A stretch of DNA of 45,191 nt. Origin: an uncultured Spirochaetaceae bacterium. GTDB taxonomy: Bacteria; Spirochaetota; Spirochaetia; Treponematales; Treponemataceae. The notes under the pieces were generated by a model that saw only the letters and a program-made list of their open reading frames with translations, made no database searches and was not told the DNA's origin. Numbering within the stretch: position 1 is the first letter of the stretch; the number at the start of each line of letters is the position of its first letter. A program made the translations under genes and the position numbers. Of this stretch, positions 1-6,840 are shown piece by piece. Location of the stretch: assembly GCA_902797305.1 (NCBI GenBank), contig CADBSK010000116.1, positions 1-45,191 on the forward strand, written 5' to 3'.

Positions 1-195
1 AGGTACTCTGAACTGGATAACGCGCTCTGGTTCTACCAAACGTTCAAGAATTGCATTTGGTTCCAGTTCTGGCATCTGATCTACAACTGGATCAAGAGTT
101 GTAAGAACTTCTTCTACTGCCTGAAGGAATTCAGGTTCGTTTGGGTTTTTAGCTTTTACTTCTTCCCATACACGGTTTACGTAAGCGTTTTTCAT
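1..195 (-). CDS. gdhA: NADP-type glutamate dehydrogenase, N-terminal part (runs off the window)
   Basis: The first 65 codons of a gene read leftwards out of the window. The peptide begins MKNAYVNRVWEEVKAKNP and continues through PEFLQAVEEVLTTLDPVV to ERVIQFRVP. This is the typical N-terminal dimerisation segment of hexameric bacterial glutamate dehydrogenases, which convert 2-oxoglutarate and ammonium to glutamate with NAD(P)H. The start is supported by an AGGAG ribosome binding site at 210-214. A TATAAT at 250-255 on the minus strand is a candidate -10 box, without a convincing -35. The catalytic Lys and nucleotide-binding domain lie outside the window, so cofactor preference cannot be judged. 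Family assignment is confident; the exact symbol is by resemblance. Confidence 0.85.
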   Translation of the reverse strand, partial: MKNAYVNRVWEEVKAKNPNEPEFLQAVEEVLTTLDPVVDQMPELEPNAILERLVEPERVIQFRVP

Positions 196-410
196 AATGG
201 TTATTGTAACTCCTATAACTTTCGAAAAATCTTTTTATCAAACAAGCAAATTATAGCGTATTTTCTACATGTAAGAAAAGAAAATTTATGAAAAAATATG
301 CAAAAAAATGCACTTTTTTTGTGTTTTTATACAGGATTTTATTCCAAAGAATCCTTAAGTTCCTCGTTGATTTTGCTGTAGATTGGATTGAGAAGAACAG
401 GGAATAAAAT

Positions 411-439
411 TTGACATACATATACGATATATGTATACT
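411..439 (+). promoter_or_regulatory. Sigma-70-type promoter of the toxin-antitoxin pair
   Basis: A consensus -35 box TTGACA (411-416) is followed after exactly 17 bases by TATACT (434-439). Transcription should therefore begin near 446. This rules out the in-frame ATG at 431, which lies inside the -10 region, and points to the ATG at 461 (or a leaderless start at 446). Confidence 0.75.
416..436. promoter_or_regulatory. Palindromic operator overlapping the toxin-antitoxin promoter
   Basis: A perfect inverted repeat, ATACATATA-cga-TATATGTAT (9-base arms, 3-base centre), fills the spacer and overlaps the start of the -10 box. Ribbon-helix-helix antitoxins typically autorepress through such sites, so this is the probable binding site of the antitoxin encoded just downstream. 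The palindrome is seen directly; the binding is inferred. Confidence 0.65.
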
Positions 440-460
440 AAAGATATGGTTAGAGCAAAA

Positions 461-706
461 ATGAAACCTGTCACGGTTTACTTACAAGAAATAAAATATC
501 TCTTATTCCAGGAAATGGCGAAAAACGAAAACAAAAAAGCTGCTGAACTTGTTCGCGATGCCATGGATGAATATATTGAAAACCATACAAGTCAGGCAAA
601 ATCATTAGATTCCTGGGAACCAATATCTTTAGGTGGTCTAAAAGAACAAGCCTCAGACTGGATTTCAAAAGATTATCAGGATGAGATTCTTGGAGGGGCA
701 TTTTGA
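461..706 (+). CDS. vapB: Ribbon-helix-helix antitoxin (VapB-like)
   Basis: A small protein of 81 residues from the ATG at 461 (86 from 446). It opens with a short beta strand (KPVTVYLQ) followed by two helices (EIKYLLFQEMAKNEN and KKAAELVRDAMDEYIENH), the layout of a MetJ/Arc/CopG-type ribbon-helix-helix DNA-binding domain. The C-terminal third, ending ISKDYQDEILGGAF, is likely the toxin-neutralising tail. It overlaps the downstream PIN toxin gene by four bases (TTGA), a standard toxin-antitoxin arrangement with antitoxin first. The start at 461 is preferred because the promoter covers 431-439, an AGAG at 452-455 can serve as ribosome binding site, and RHH proteins normally begin right at the strand. 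It probably represses its own operon with the toxin as co-repressor. Confidence 0.8.
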   Translation: MKPVTVYLQEIKYLLFQEMAKNENKKAAELVRDAMDEYIENHTSQAKSLDSWEPISLGGLKEQASDWISKDYQDEILGGAF

Positions 707-1137
707 TAGGAATTGATACAACATTTTTAATAGATTTGGAAATTTCAGATTCTCCAAGACATCAAAATGCCCTTAAACTTTTTAATCATTGGAGAAATGA
801 AAAACATTCCGTTCTTGCAATATTTAACCAGAGTTTTTTAGAATTTCAGCATGTTATCACTGATTCAAAAAGATTTAATTATCCTTTGACAATGGAACAA
901 GCAGTTGAGCGTACCTGGTTCTGGCTGGATCAAGACCGAGTCAAGGTTATACACCCCAATGAAAATTCCTTAAAACGTGCCTTGTTATGGACAAACATGT
1001 ACCACCTTGGCCGAAAAAGAATCCAGGACACTCATATGGCATCCGCATTTGCAGAAGCCGGTGTCTCTGAACTCTGGACAGCAAATCCAGGCGATTTTGA
1101 AATTTTAGAATGTTTTGATTTAGTAGATTATAAATAG
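703..1137 (+). CDS. vapC: PIN-domain ribonuclease toxin (VapC-like)
   Basis: A 144-residue single-domain PIN protein. The expected acidic residues are present: D5 in the opening strand (MIGIDTTFLID), E47, D109 (QDTHMASAFAEAG) and D131 in TANPGDF, which together would hold Mg2+ for RNA cleavage. VapC toxins inhibit translation by cutting tRNA or rRNA; the target here cannot be predicted. The start is TTG at 703, overlapping the antitoxin stop, with a strong GGAGGGG ribosome binding site at 692-698. All catalytic positions are intact, so the toxin looks active. The gene ends convergently with the next gene over a 16-base palindrome. Confidence 0.85.
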   Translation: MIGIDTTFLIDLEISDSPRHQNALKLFNHWRNEKHSVLAIFNQSFLEFQHVITDSKRFNYPLTMEQAVERTWFWLDQDRVKVIHPNENSLKRALLWTNMYHLGRKRIQDTHMASAFAEAGVSELWTANPGDFEILECFDLVDYK

Positions 1138-1147
1138 AGCTCTATTT
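1132..1147. repeat. 16-base palindrome spanning two convergent stop codons
   Basis: AAATAGAGCTCTATTT is a perfect palindrome covering the toxin stop codon (1135-1137) and the stop of the convergent gene. As RNA it would give a six-pair stem on either strand, weak for a terminator, but it is the only candidate for separating the two transcripts. Confidence 0.35.
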
Positions 1148-2272
1148 CTTTCTAAAAATATCAGTATCCGAATTATAAGTTCCTAATTCGGATACATCTG
1201 TTTCAACAAGAAATCTTTTCACCGATTCAACATTAAACAAATTTTCAAGAGAAGGCGATAACCCCTGATTTCCACGGACTTGATTAACAGTTTTATTATC
1301 TGCATACCATAATACAAGAGCCTTATTTAGATTTTCACTTTGCTGCTGTATATCAAGTTTTAAAGACTTTGACAATATAGCTGAAGACTGCTCCCCTTTA
1401 GGCAAGTTTTTAATATAATAAAAGATAACTGCAGATTTTTTATCTAATTTTTTATCTTCTATAATTGATTCAATTGAAGAAACAATTTTTTTATATATCT
1501 GATAGTCTTTATTTGTTGTAATCCCAACTGTTTTTGCATGATAAAATGTTTCAGCATCATTAAAAAGACCGTCTTTTGAATCATAAAAATCTTTAGCTGT
1601 TGAATATTTATTTCTCTTAGATTCCTCCCAATCTGCTTTCGATTTAAAATTTTTGCTCGTGTATTCTACATACTCTTCATAATCATGAAATGTCTCAAAG
1701 CCTTTCTGTAAAGCGTCAAAGTATGCTTCATCTTCTTTTTTATTCAATAAACTATAATTATTTGAATTAATGGACTTATTTGCAACAAATCCGTTTTTAT
1801 ATGCGTTAAGACATTGCTCAACAGAAGAAAAATTGTTCCTAAGATAATAACTATATATTTCACCATCCGAAATCCCTAACTTAAGTGCTTTGTAATAATC
1901 ATATCCATTATTAAAATTCTGTTCCAAACCTGACCTGTAATCTGTTAAAGAATCAAATCCATTCATTTGAAATGAAAAATATGCAAAATCCGTGATTACG
2001 TATAAAACTTTAGGTGGTACTGTATTTAACTTTGAATTATACATGCGATTATTAGAATCCATAGAAGGATTTACTTTCTGCAAAAAAACAATATTAATTC
2101 CATATTCTGCAATTATTGCTTCTAAATCATTCAAATTTTTGATTTCAATAATTGGTGCATTTCTAATATTTTCAATCTCAATATAACGAACATCTGCAAA
2201 CAGCCATTGAGAAACAAAAAAAATTGTAACAATAGAAAATACCTTTTTAAAAATTTTTGTAAAATTCATCAT
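1142..2272 (-). CDS. Secreted repeat-containing protein of unknown function
   Basis: I do not recognise a named family. The 376-residue product has a cleavable signal peptide (FKKVFSIVTIFFVSQWLFA, cut likely after LFA) and no lipobox, so it is probably periplasmic or released. Residues from about 110 to 260 hold degenerate repeats of roughly 17-25 residues built on an aromatic/glycine pattern (DYYKALKLGISDGEIY, AYFDALQKGFETFHDYEEY, TFYHAKTVGITTNKDYQIY), suggesting a helical-repeat solenoid. The C-terminal part is Lys/Ser-rich and probably helical. GAGGTG at 2275-2280 is the ribosome binding site and ATG at 2272 is chosen, though 2269 is equally possible. A TTGAAA-16-TAAAAT promoter lies at 2324-2351. 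Its -10 overlaps a GTAA...TTAC palindrome, so the adjacent XRE regulator may control this divergent gene. Confidence 0.6.
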   Translation of the reverse strand: MMNFTKIFKKVFSIVTIFFVSQWLFADVRYIEIENIRNAPIIEIKNLNDLEAIIAEYGINIVFLQKVNPSMDSNNRMYNSKLNTVPPKVLYVITDFAYFSFQMNGFDSLTDYRSGLEQNFNNGYDYYKALKLGISDGEIYSYYLRNNFSSVEQCLNAYKNGFVANKSINSNNYSLLNKKEDEAYFDALQKGFETFHDYEEYVEYTSKNFKSKADWEESKRNKYSTAKDFYDSKDGLFNDAETFYHAKTVGITTNKDYQIYKKIVSSIESIIEDKKLDKKSAVIFYYIKNLPKGEQSSAILSKSLKLDIQQQSENLNKALVLWYADNKTVNQVRGNQGLSPSLENLFNVESVKRFLVETDVSELGTYNSDTDIFRKK

Positions 2273-2280
2273 TTCACCTC

Positions 2281-2293
2281 GTAAAAAGATTAC
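2281..2293. promoter_or_regulatory. GTAA-N5-TTAC palindrome
   Basis: GTAAAAAGATTAC lies in the leader of the minus-strand gene. It is one of four GTAA...TTAC motifs around the XRE gene and a possible weak regulator site. Confidence 0.3.
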
Positions 2294-2318
2294 TTCTCTG
2301 TAAAAAAGATTCTTAATA

Positions 2319-2330
2319 GTAATATTTTAC
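2319..2330. promoter_or_regulatory. GTAA-N4-TTAC palindrome over a -10 box
   Basis: GTAATATTTTAC shares the ten-base string AGTAATATTT (with the base before it) with the larger site at 2364-2386. It covers the -10 element of the divergent minus-strand gene. Confidence 0.4.
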
Positions 2331-2351
2331 ACCTTATAAATTGAATTTCAA
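2324..2351 (-). promoter_or_regulatory. Candidate promoter of the secreted repeat protein
   Basis: On the minus strand TTGAAA (2346-2351) and TAAAAT (2324-2329) are separated by 16 bases. The -10 element overlaps the palindrome GTAATATTTTAC (2319-2330). Confidence 0.5.
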
Positions 2352-2363
2352 AATCAAAAACCA

Positions 2364-2386
2364 CCTTTTAAGTAATATTTATTACC
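2364..2386 (-). promoter_or_regulatory. Candidate XRE operator, upstream copy
   Basis: A 23-base sequence containing the palindrome GTAATA-TT-TATTAC (2372-2385). Read on the minus strand it matches 20 of 23 bases of 2748-2770, so near-identical sites flank the XRE gene in inverted orientation. It lies between the divergent genes, where an autoregulator would bind. Confidence 0.5.
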
Positions 2387-2431
2387 ATGCAAAAAGTTCT
2401 AAATGCTTCGTTCTTATGGCAAAATTAAATT

Positions 2432-2752
2432 ATGGAAGAAATGGAATTAGATATTCCTGCATTGTTCGGTAAAAATGTTCAGAAATACAGAAAACAAAAT
2501 GGACTTACACAGGCCGAACTTTCGAAACAACTTGAAATTTCTCAAAAACACCTTTCAATTATCGAAACTGGATCTCAATTTGCTTCTGCTTCACTTATTG
2601 CAAGAATCAGTAAAGTCCTGCATGTTTCTCCGGCGGCACTATTTGGCGAAGATATAAATCAAGAATATATGGACAACTTATACGATCGCCTTGCAGAACA
2701 TATAAACAAAAGAAGTTTATTTATCATCAACAACCTATCACACAAAAGGTAA
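2432..2752 (+). CDS. XRE-family helix-turn-helix transcriptional regulator
   Basis: A 106-residue protein with a Cro/C1-type DNA-binding domain at about residues 10-70. The helix-turn-helix is clear in LTQAELSKQLEISQKHLSIIETG, followed by the usual SLIARISKVLHVSPAALF segment. The rest (residues 75-106) is short and Lys/Asn-rich, with no ligand-binding or peptidase domain, so it is probably a simple dimeric repressor. The ATG at 2432 has a poor ribosome binding site and an ATG at 2441 is a reasonable alternative. The gene lies between two 23-base near-identical inverted sites (2364-2386 and 2748-2770), the second overlapping its own stop codon. This suggests autoregulation and control of the membrane-protein gene downstream and the secreted-protein gene upstream. 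Confidence 0.85.
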   Translation: MEEMELDIPALFGKNVQKYRKQNGLTQAELSKQLEISQKHLSIIETGSQFASASLIARISKVLHVSPAALFGEDINQEYMDNLYDRLAEHINKRSLFIINNLSHKR

Positions 2753-2770
2753 TAATTACTACTTAAAAGT
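2748..2770 (+). promoter_or_regulatory. Candidate XRE operator, downstream copy
   Basis: The second copy of the 23-base site, inverted relative to the first. It contains GTAATAATTAC (2749-2759) and overlaps the XRE stop codon. It sits about 70 bases ahead of the next gene, so it could control that gene's promoter. Confidence 0.45.
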
Positions 2771-2839
2771 TCATTATTTTTAAATTTACAATCTGATTTT
2801 CAATGTTATAATTTAACTACCTTTTCTCAGGAGCTGACT

Positions 2840-4060
2840 ATGGCAAAAAATAATTTTCATATTCAGAAAAATTTTACAAAATCCAATCAGATTGCAATTA
2901 AAAAGATATATAAAATTCCTTCTGAAGAGAATATTCTCCTAACCTTTTGGGCTGGAAATCTTTTTTCACTGAAGGTTCGTGAATTAGGTTTTGTTTTTAC
3001 CGATAAGGCTTTTTACTGGAATTATCCTACTACTACAGAATCTGGGAACACAAACGAAAACACCCTTGAGCGCCAGCATACAACAAGGGGAGTGCTAAAT
3101 CTAGACACAACAAATTATCTTCTTTCTTATTTAAAACAAGATCCATCCTCGCAAGGAATTATCATAAAGACTTCGGAATTCAGTTACATTTTTCAATTCG
3201 ATTCTCTACCGCAAAATAGCGCTCTCCTGGAAAGCTCTTTCCGAAATTATTTTACACACACATTAGACTCTTCTACTTTTGAGGAGGAGGATGAAAGTTA
3301 TTCCATAAGATTTACAATTCTTCTTTTAATGGATTGGTTTGTAGAAACTTTTGATGCATTAAAAACAAAAACATCTGCATTCATTAAAAACCTGCGAATT
3401 AAACAACAGAAATCTGCTCAGGATAAGAAAGCAAATGAATCTTTTGGGGCTGAGACTGAAACAGCACATCAGAATAAAAAAGAAAACTCCTCCCAGTCCA
3501 AAAGCAAAACATCTCCAGTCGCAGAATCAAAACCTCAGAATCAAAATAATACATCTTCAATTCTTTTAAAAATCGGTCATTTTGTAAGGCATGCATTTGA
3601 TTTTACTGCGGATTTGATTTATTTAAGTTTCGCAATAATTCTCGCAAAACCAGAATTGTTAGGCTCCTTACAAAATAAAGTTCCTGATTGGTGGCCAACG
3701 AATTGGGATAAAGTTATTTTTTATGGGGCTATATTTTTCTTAGCATTCTTATTGATAAAAATCCCAGTGATGCTTTCTTGCAGAAAAAGCCGAAAAGCAA
3801 TATCAATCTTGCTTCTTATAATACTTGCAAGCGTAATTCCACTTATAAACTACACATTCTTCTTTTTTGTACTTCTTTCGATGCTCATACTTGTTACAAT
3901 GCAGTTCTCAATGGGATTTAACAAGAGCGTTATCCAAACTAAAATATGCCTTTTTATAATCTGCTCAATTTGCGGCTATATTACAATTCACTTGGTTCAG
4001 AATCCGGATCTTTGTCAGGAAATCGCGCGAGTATTCTCGCTTCCTGCAAAATGGTTTTAA
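2840..4060 (+). CDS. Membrane protein with a PH-like N-terminal region, unknown function
   Basis: No confident family. The N-terminal 140 residues are soluble and alternate strands (ENILLTFWAGNLFSLKVREL, GFVFTDKAFYWNYP, GIIIKTSEFSYIFQF), ending in a helix; this resembles bacterial PH-like domains, a weak assignment. Residues 185-235 are a low-complexity Lys/Ser/Gln/Asn linker. The C-terminal 170 residues hold about five membrane segments (near 245-270, 290-312, 320-337, 338-362 and 368-388). The ATG at 2840 follows an AGGAG ribosome binding site. The gene is read in the same direction as the XRE regulator 87 bases upstream and a candidate operator lies between, so it is plausibly the regulator's target. 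Confidence 0.55.
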   Translation: MAKNNFHIQKNFTKSNQIAIKKIYKIPSEENILLTFWAGNLFSLKVRELGFVFTDKAFYWNYPTTTESGNTNENTLERQHTTRGVLNLDTTNYLLSYLKQDPSSQGIIIKTSEFSYIFQFDSLPQNSALLESSFRNYFTHTLDSSTFEEEDESYSIRFTILLLMDWFVETFDALKTKTSAFIKNLRIKQQKSAQDKKANESFGAETETAHQNKKENSSQSKSKTSPVAESKPQNQNNTSSILLKIGHFVRHAFDFTADLIYLSFAIILAKPELLGSLQNKVPDWWPTNWDKVIFYGAIFFLAFLLIKIPVMLSCRKSRKAISILLLIILASVIPLINYTFFFFVLLSMLILVTMQFSMGFNKSVIQTKICLFIICSICGYITIHLVQNPDLCQEIARVFSLPAKWF

Positions 4061-4081
4061 GCCATTAGAATTAAAGAATTA

Positions 4082-4366
4082 TTACTGCCCTAAATTGCGG
4101 TACTGGTTTTCCCAGTTTTTGCGCATGTAATCGTCATCATCGTTCTTTGCTTTTTCGTAGGAATCATTTGCATCTGCATGAAACAAAATGCCAATTCCTT
4201 TGGAAAAACCGAGAAGAATTAAAGGGGTTGAAAACATCAATGCGTTTAAGAGAGCTTCTTTTATCGTCGATTTTGCGGCTATCAGATTAATTAAAAAGAT
4301 ACCTGTAAAAATTATAGCCCAAAGAATTCCGTAAATTGCAAAAACTTTCTTTTTTGTAAACTTCAT
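4082..4366 (-). CDS. Small two-TM membrane protein, unknown function
   Basis: A 94-residue protein with a basic N-terminus (MKFTKKKVF), a first membrane segment (AIYGILWAIIFTGIFLINLIAA) and a second (LLNALMFSTPLILLGFSKGIGILF). An acidic cytoplasmic tail (DANDSYEKAKNDDDDYMRKN) follows. A GGAGAG-like ribosome binding site precedes the ATG. It ends convergently with the preceding gene only 21 bases away. I recognise no family; the reading frame is supported by composition and the start context rather than by homology. Confidence 0.55.
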   Translation of the reverse strand: MKFTKKKVFAIYGILWAIIFTGIFLINLIAAKSTIKEALLNALMFSTPLILLGFSKGIGILFHADANDSYEKAKNDDDDYMRKNWENQYRNLGQ

Positions 4367-4446
4367 TTAAATCTCTCCTAACATTGTTGATTTCGATATG
4401 ATTTCGCAGCAATCACTCAATCAACTGAACATACACCAACTACAAC

Positions 4447-4586
4447 TTGTGCCGCGCGATAGCGTCGCCCCTTCCCTCTACTATGATTTGTGCCGCGCGA
4501 TAGCGTCGGCACGAAATTGGTTTACCAGGCGCCGAAGTGCGTCCTGGTATAGCAAGATATGCTGCACGCCGAGCGTGTCAGCATAT
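4447..4586. repeat. G+C-rich triple-hairpin extragenic element
   Basis: The gap between the small membrane protein and ychF holds a direct repeat of 21 bases (4447-4467 and 4488-4508, starting TTGTGCCGCGCG) and three successive hairpins. They are GTGCCG/CGGCAC (4490-4512), TACCAGG/CCTGGTA (4523-4549) and ATATGCTG/CAGCATAT (4557-4586). Each tip carries its own short stem: CGC-gata-GCG, CGC-cgaagt-GCG, CACGC-cga-GCGTG. The block is strikingly G+C-rich for this sequence and its last base touches the ychF stop codon. It may end transcription, but no T-run follows. Confidence 0.7.
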
Positions 4587-5716
4587 CAGACGTTGAACTT
4601 AAAGAACAGTACATCCCCGTCTTTTACTATGTAATCTTTTCCTTCCTGACGGTATTTGCCGGCTTCTTTAATTTTCTGTTCGCTTCCATACTGTCTTAAA
4701 TCTTCAATAGAATAAGCTTCTGCACGAATAAAGCCTTTTTCAAAGTCTGTATGAATTACGCCAGCAGCCTTAGGAGCTGTGTCTCCCGCATGAATTGTCC
4801 ATGCACGGCATTCATCTGCTCCACCTGTAAAGAAAGTTGCAAGACCCATAAGATGATATGCCTTACGAGCAAGAACAGCAAGTCCACTTTCCTTAAGACC
4901 TACCGATTCCATAAAATCCTTGCGGTCAGCTGGATCTGTGATTTCTGCTAAATCGGCTTCAAATTTTCCACAGATAACAACTACTTCGCTATTTTCACTT
5001 TCAGCAATCTTTCTTAAAGTTTCTACATACTTATTTGTGCCTTCGGCAATTGAATCTTCGTCGATATTAGCAACATAAAGAGTTGGTTTCATTGTTAAAA
5101 GGAACATATCTTTGATTGCATTTTTTTCGTCATCTGTAAGATCTGCAAGGCGAGCACATTTTCCTTCCTGTAATAAAGGAAGAATTTTTTCTACCGCACT
5201 GTTAAACGGAGCAAGCTGTTTTTCTGCTTCTTTACCAAGAGCACGAACCTGTTTAATATTTTTTTCCTGTCTCTTTGTAATTGTCTGAATATCAGCCTGA
5301 GCAAGTTCAAAATTAATTGTAAGAATGTCGCTTTCTGGATCTACAGGAGCTTCTACCTTTGAATCTTCACGAACGTGCATGATATCAGGATTATCAAAAC
5401 AACGAACTACATGGGCTATACAAGCAGTTTCACGAATGTTAGCAAGGAACTGATTTCCTAAACCTTCACCCTGACTTGCCCCTTTGATAAGGCCGGCGAT
5501 ATCTACAAACTTAACGCTTGCAGGAGTCTTTTTCTTTGGATTATGAATTGAAGCTAAAAAATCCAGTCGTTCATCAGGAAGATCTACAATACCAACATTT
5601 GGATCAATTGTACAAAATGGAAAGTTTGCAGCTTCTGCAGGAGCAGCTGTAAGAGCCGAAAAAATAGTAGATTTTCCAACATTTGGAAGTCCAACAATAC
5701 CACAATCTAAAGACAT
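4586..5716 (-). CDS. ychF: Redox-regulated ATPase YchF (OBG-family P-loop NTPase)
   Basis: A 376-residue protein, close to the usual length. Motifs in order: the P-loop GLPNVGKST (residues 8-16), switch region ANFPFCTIDPNVG, FVDIAGLIKGASQGEGLG, a coiled-coil insertion around 125-195, the base-recognition segment YVANIDEDS (an NxxE-type motif explaining the ATP rather than GTP preference of this subfamily), and a C-terminal TGS domain (DTAPKAAGVIHTDFEKGFIRAE). YchF binds ribosomes and affects oxidative-stress responses in other bacteria. GAGG upstream of the ATG and a good promoter (5746-5774) show it is transcribed on its own. Confidence 0.95.
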   Translation of the reverse strand: MSLDCGIVGLPNVGKSTIFSALTAAPAEAANFPFCTIDPNVGIVDLPDERLDFLASIHNPKKKTPASVKFVDIAGLIKGASQGEGLGNQFLANIRETACIAHVVRCFDNPDIMHVREDSKVEAPVDPESDILTINFELAQADIQTITKRQEKNIKQVRALGKEAEKQLAPFNSAVEKILPLLQEGKCARLADLTDDEKNAIKDMFLLTMKPTLYVANIDEDSIAEGTNKYVETLRKIAESENSEVVVICGKFEADLAEITDPADRKDFMESVGLKESGLAVLARKAYHLMGLATFFTGGADECRAWTIHAGDTAPKAAGVIHTDFEKGFIRAEAYSIEDLRQYGSEQKIKEAGKYRQEGKDYIVKDGDVLFFKFNV

Positions 5717-5745
5717 ATTATTCCTCGCAATAATGTAATGTATAA

Positions 5746-5774
5746 ATTATATTGTTTTATAAAACTCTTCTCAA
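5746..5774 (-). promoter_or_regulatory. Sigma-70-type promoter of ychF
   Basis: On the minus strand TTGAGA (5769-5774), a 17-base spacer and TATAAT (5746-5751) lie about 30 bases ahead of the ychF start. Confidence 0.65.
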
Positions 5775-5864
5775 TAGTCAAAAAAAAATGAAAAAAATTA
5801 AATCTTATTGCGGAAAAATACATATCTCGGACGTTATATACTGTGGAGGTTCAATTACCGCTGA

Positions 5865-6812
5865 ATGAAAGCAAAATATTTTGAAATCTTTTCATTATTA
5901 CTTTTTCTTGCAGGCTGTAAACAAAATGTCCTTAGAGCTCAAACTATAAATAAGACGACTACTACAGAATCTGTTTCCATTGTAAGCTGGAATCTTCAGA
6001 CTTTTTTTGATGCTAATAAAGATGGCATTGAATATTCTGAATTTTTACAAAGCCCAAACTGGACAGAACAGGCTTATAAGGCAAGAATTAAAAGGCTTTG
6101 CGAGGCGTTAAAACTGATTGATGCAGATATTTATGTTTTTCAGGAAATAGAAAACGAAGGTGTTTTGTATGATATTTCCAATGTATTAAATGTAATGGAC
6201 TGGAATCGTAAACGAAAATGGAACTTTGCCTGTTTTGGTAAGACAGAAGGTCATGCAATAGGCTGTGCTGTTTTATCCAGGTGGGAACTATCGGATTTTA
6301 CTCTTAACAGTTTGCTTGTAAATACAGAAGAACAGAATATGCCTGCTTTGAGACCAATTTTAAAAGTTAATGTAAATGTAAATCAAAATAGTTTTGTGCT
6401 ACTGGTAAATCATTGGAAAAGCAAATCTGGCGGGGACATAGAAACAGAAGTTTGGCGGGACTGGCAGGAACGGCAATTGCTTCTTCTTGTTCAAAGTCTG
6501 GATGTGCCTTGTATAGTATGTGCGGGGGATTTTAACAGAGATTATTCAGAGTTCGCATATCTTACAACAAAAGGGATTTGTCCGTGGATGAGTGAGGCAG
6601 GAACACTGGTTAAACCTGGTTCTTATTATTACAAAGGAGAATTTGAGCGCATAGACAATTTTTTTGTTTTTGGCAATTGCTCTATTTGTGATTTTGAACC
6701 ATTAACCGGAGGTCCATGGTGTAATGACAGCAATATTCCGATTCCGTTTAAGATATATTCTGGATCGGGGTATTCTGATCATTTGCCAGTCAAATGTGTA
6801 ATCAGCTTTTAG
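5865..6812 (+). CDS. Endonuclease/exonuclease/phosphatase-family lipoprotein
   Basis: A 315-residue lipoprotein: a signal peptide ends in the lipobox FLAGC (Cys18). The mature part shows the EEP-fold signatures in order: SIVSWNLQTFFD, the metal-binding Glu in YVFQEIEN, the catalytic His in LVNHWKSKSGG, GDFNRD, and the closing SDHLPV. Members of this DNase I/exonuclease III fold cleave nucleic acids, phosphoinositides or other phosphodiesters. An exported lipidated form is probably a surface or periplasmic nuclease or phosphatase, perhaps for scavenging nucleotides or phosphate, which is inference. All visible catalytic residues are kept. A GGAGG lies 15 bases before the ATG, slightly far; TATACT at 5837-5842 is a possible -10. 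Confidence 0.85.
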   Translation: MKAKYFEIFSLLLFLAGCKQNVLRAQTINKTTTTESVSIVSWNLQTFFDANKDGIEYSEFLQSPNWTEQAYKARIKRLCEALKLIDADIYVFQEIENEGVLYDISNVLNVMDWNRKRKWNFACFGKTEGHAIGCAVLSRWELSDFTLNSLLVNTEEQNMPALRPILKVNVNVNQNSFVLLVNHWKSKSGGDIETEVWRDWQERQLLLLVQSLDVPCIVCAGDFNRDYSEFAYLTTKGICPWMSEAGTLVKPGSYYYKGEFERIDNFFVFGNCSICDFEPLTGGPWCNDSNIPIPFKIYSGSGYSDHLPVKCVISF

Positions 6813-6813
6813 A

Positions 6814-6831
6814 TATAAACTCAACATTTGA
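6814..6831 (-). repeat. 18-base repeat, inverted relative to 13166-13183
   Basis: TATAAACTCAACATTTGA here is the exact reverse complement of 13166-13183. Both lie just outside gene ends. Here it also pairs partly with CAAATGT at 6791-6797 to form a weak hairpin after the EEP lipoprotein gene. Confidence 0.4.
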
Positions 6832-6840
6832 GCTTTTAAT

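Noticed and set aside
4447-4586. CRISPR-like array
   Set aside because: There are only two copies of one repeat; the others are hairpins with unrelated arms, no regular spacers and no cas genes.
4398-4634. A 78-codon plus-strand open frame through the hairpin block
   Set aside because: It runs through palindromic repeats and into the antisense of ychF, has no ribosome binding site, and its peptide has no protein-like pattern.
5746-5842. Strong promoter for the EEP lipoprotein
   Set aside because: TATACT at 5837-5842 has no acceptable -35 at 16-18 bases, so I mention it only as possible.
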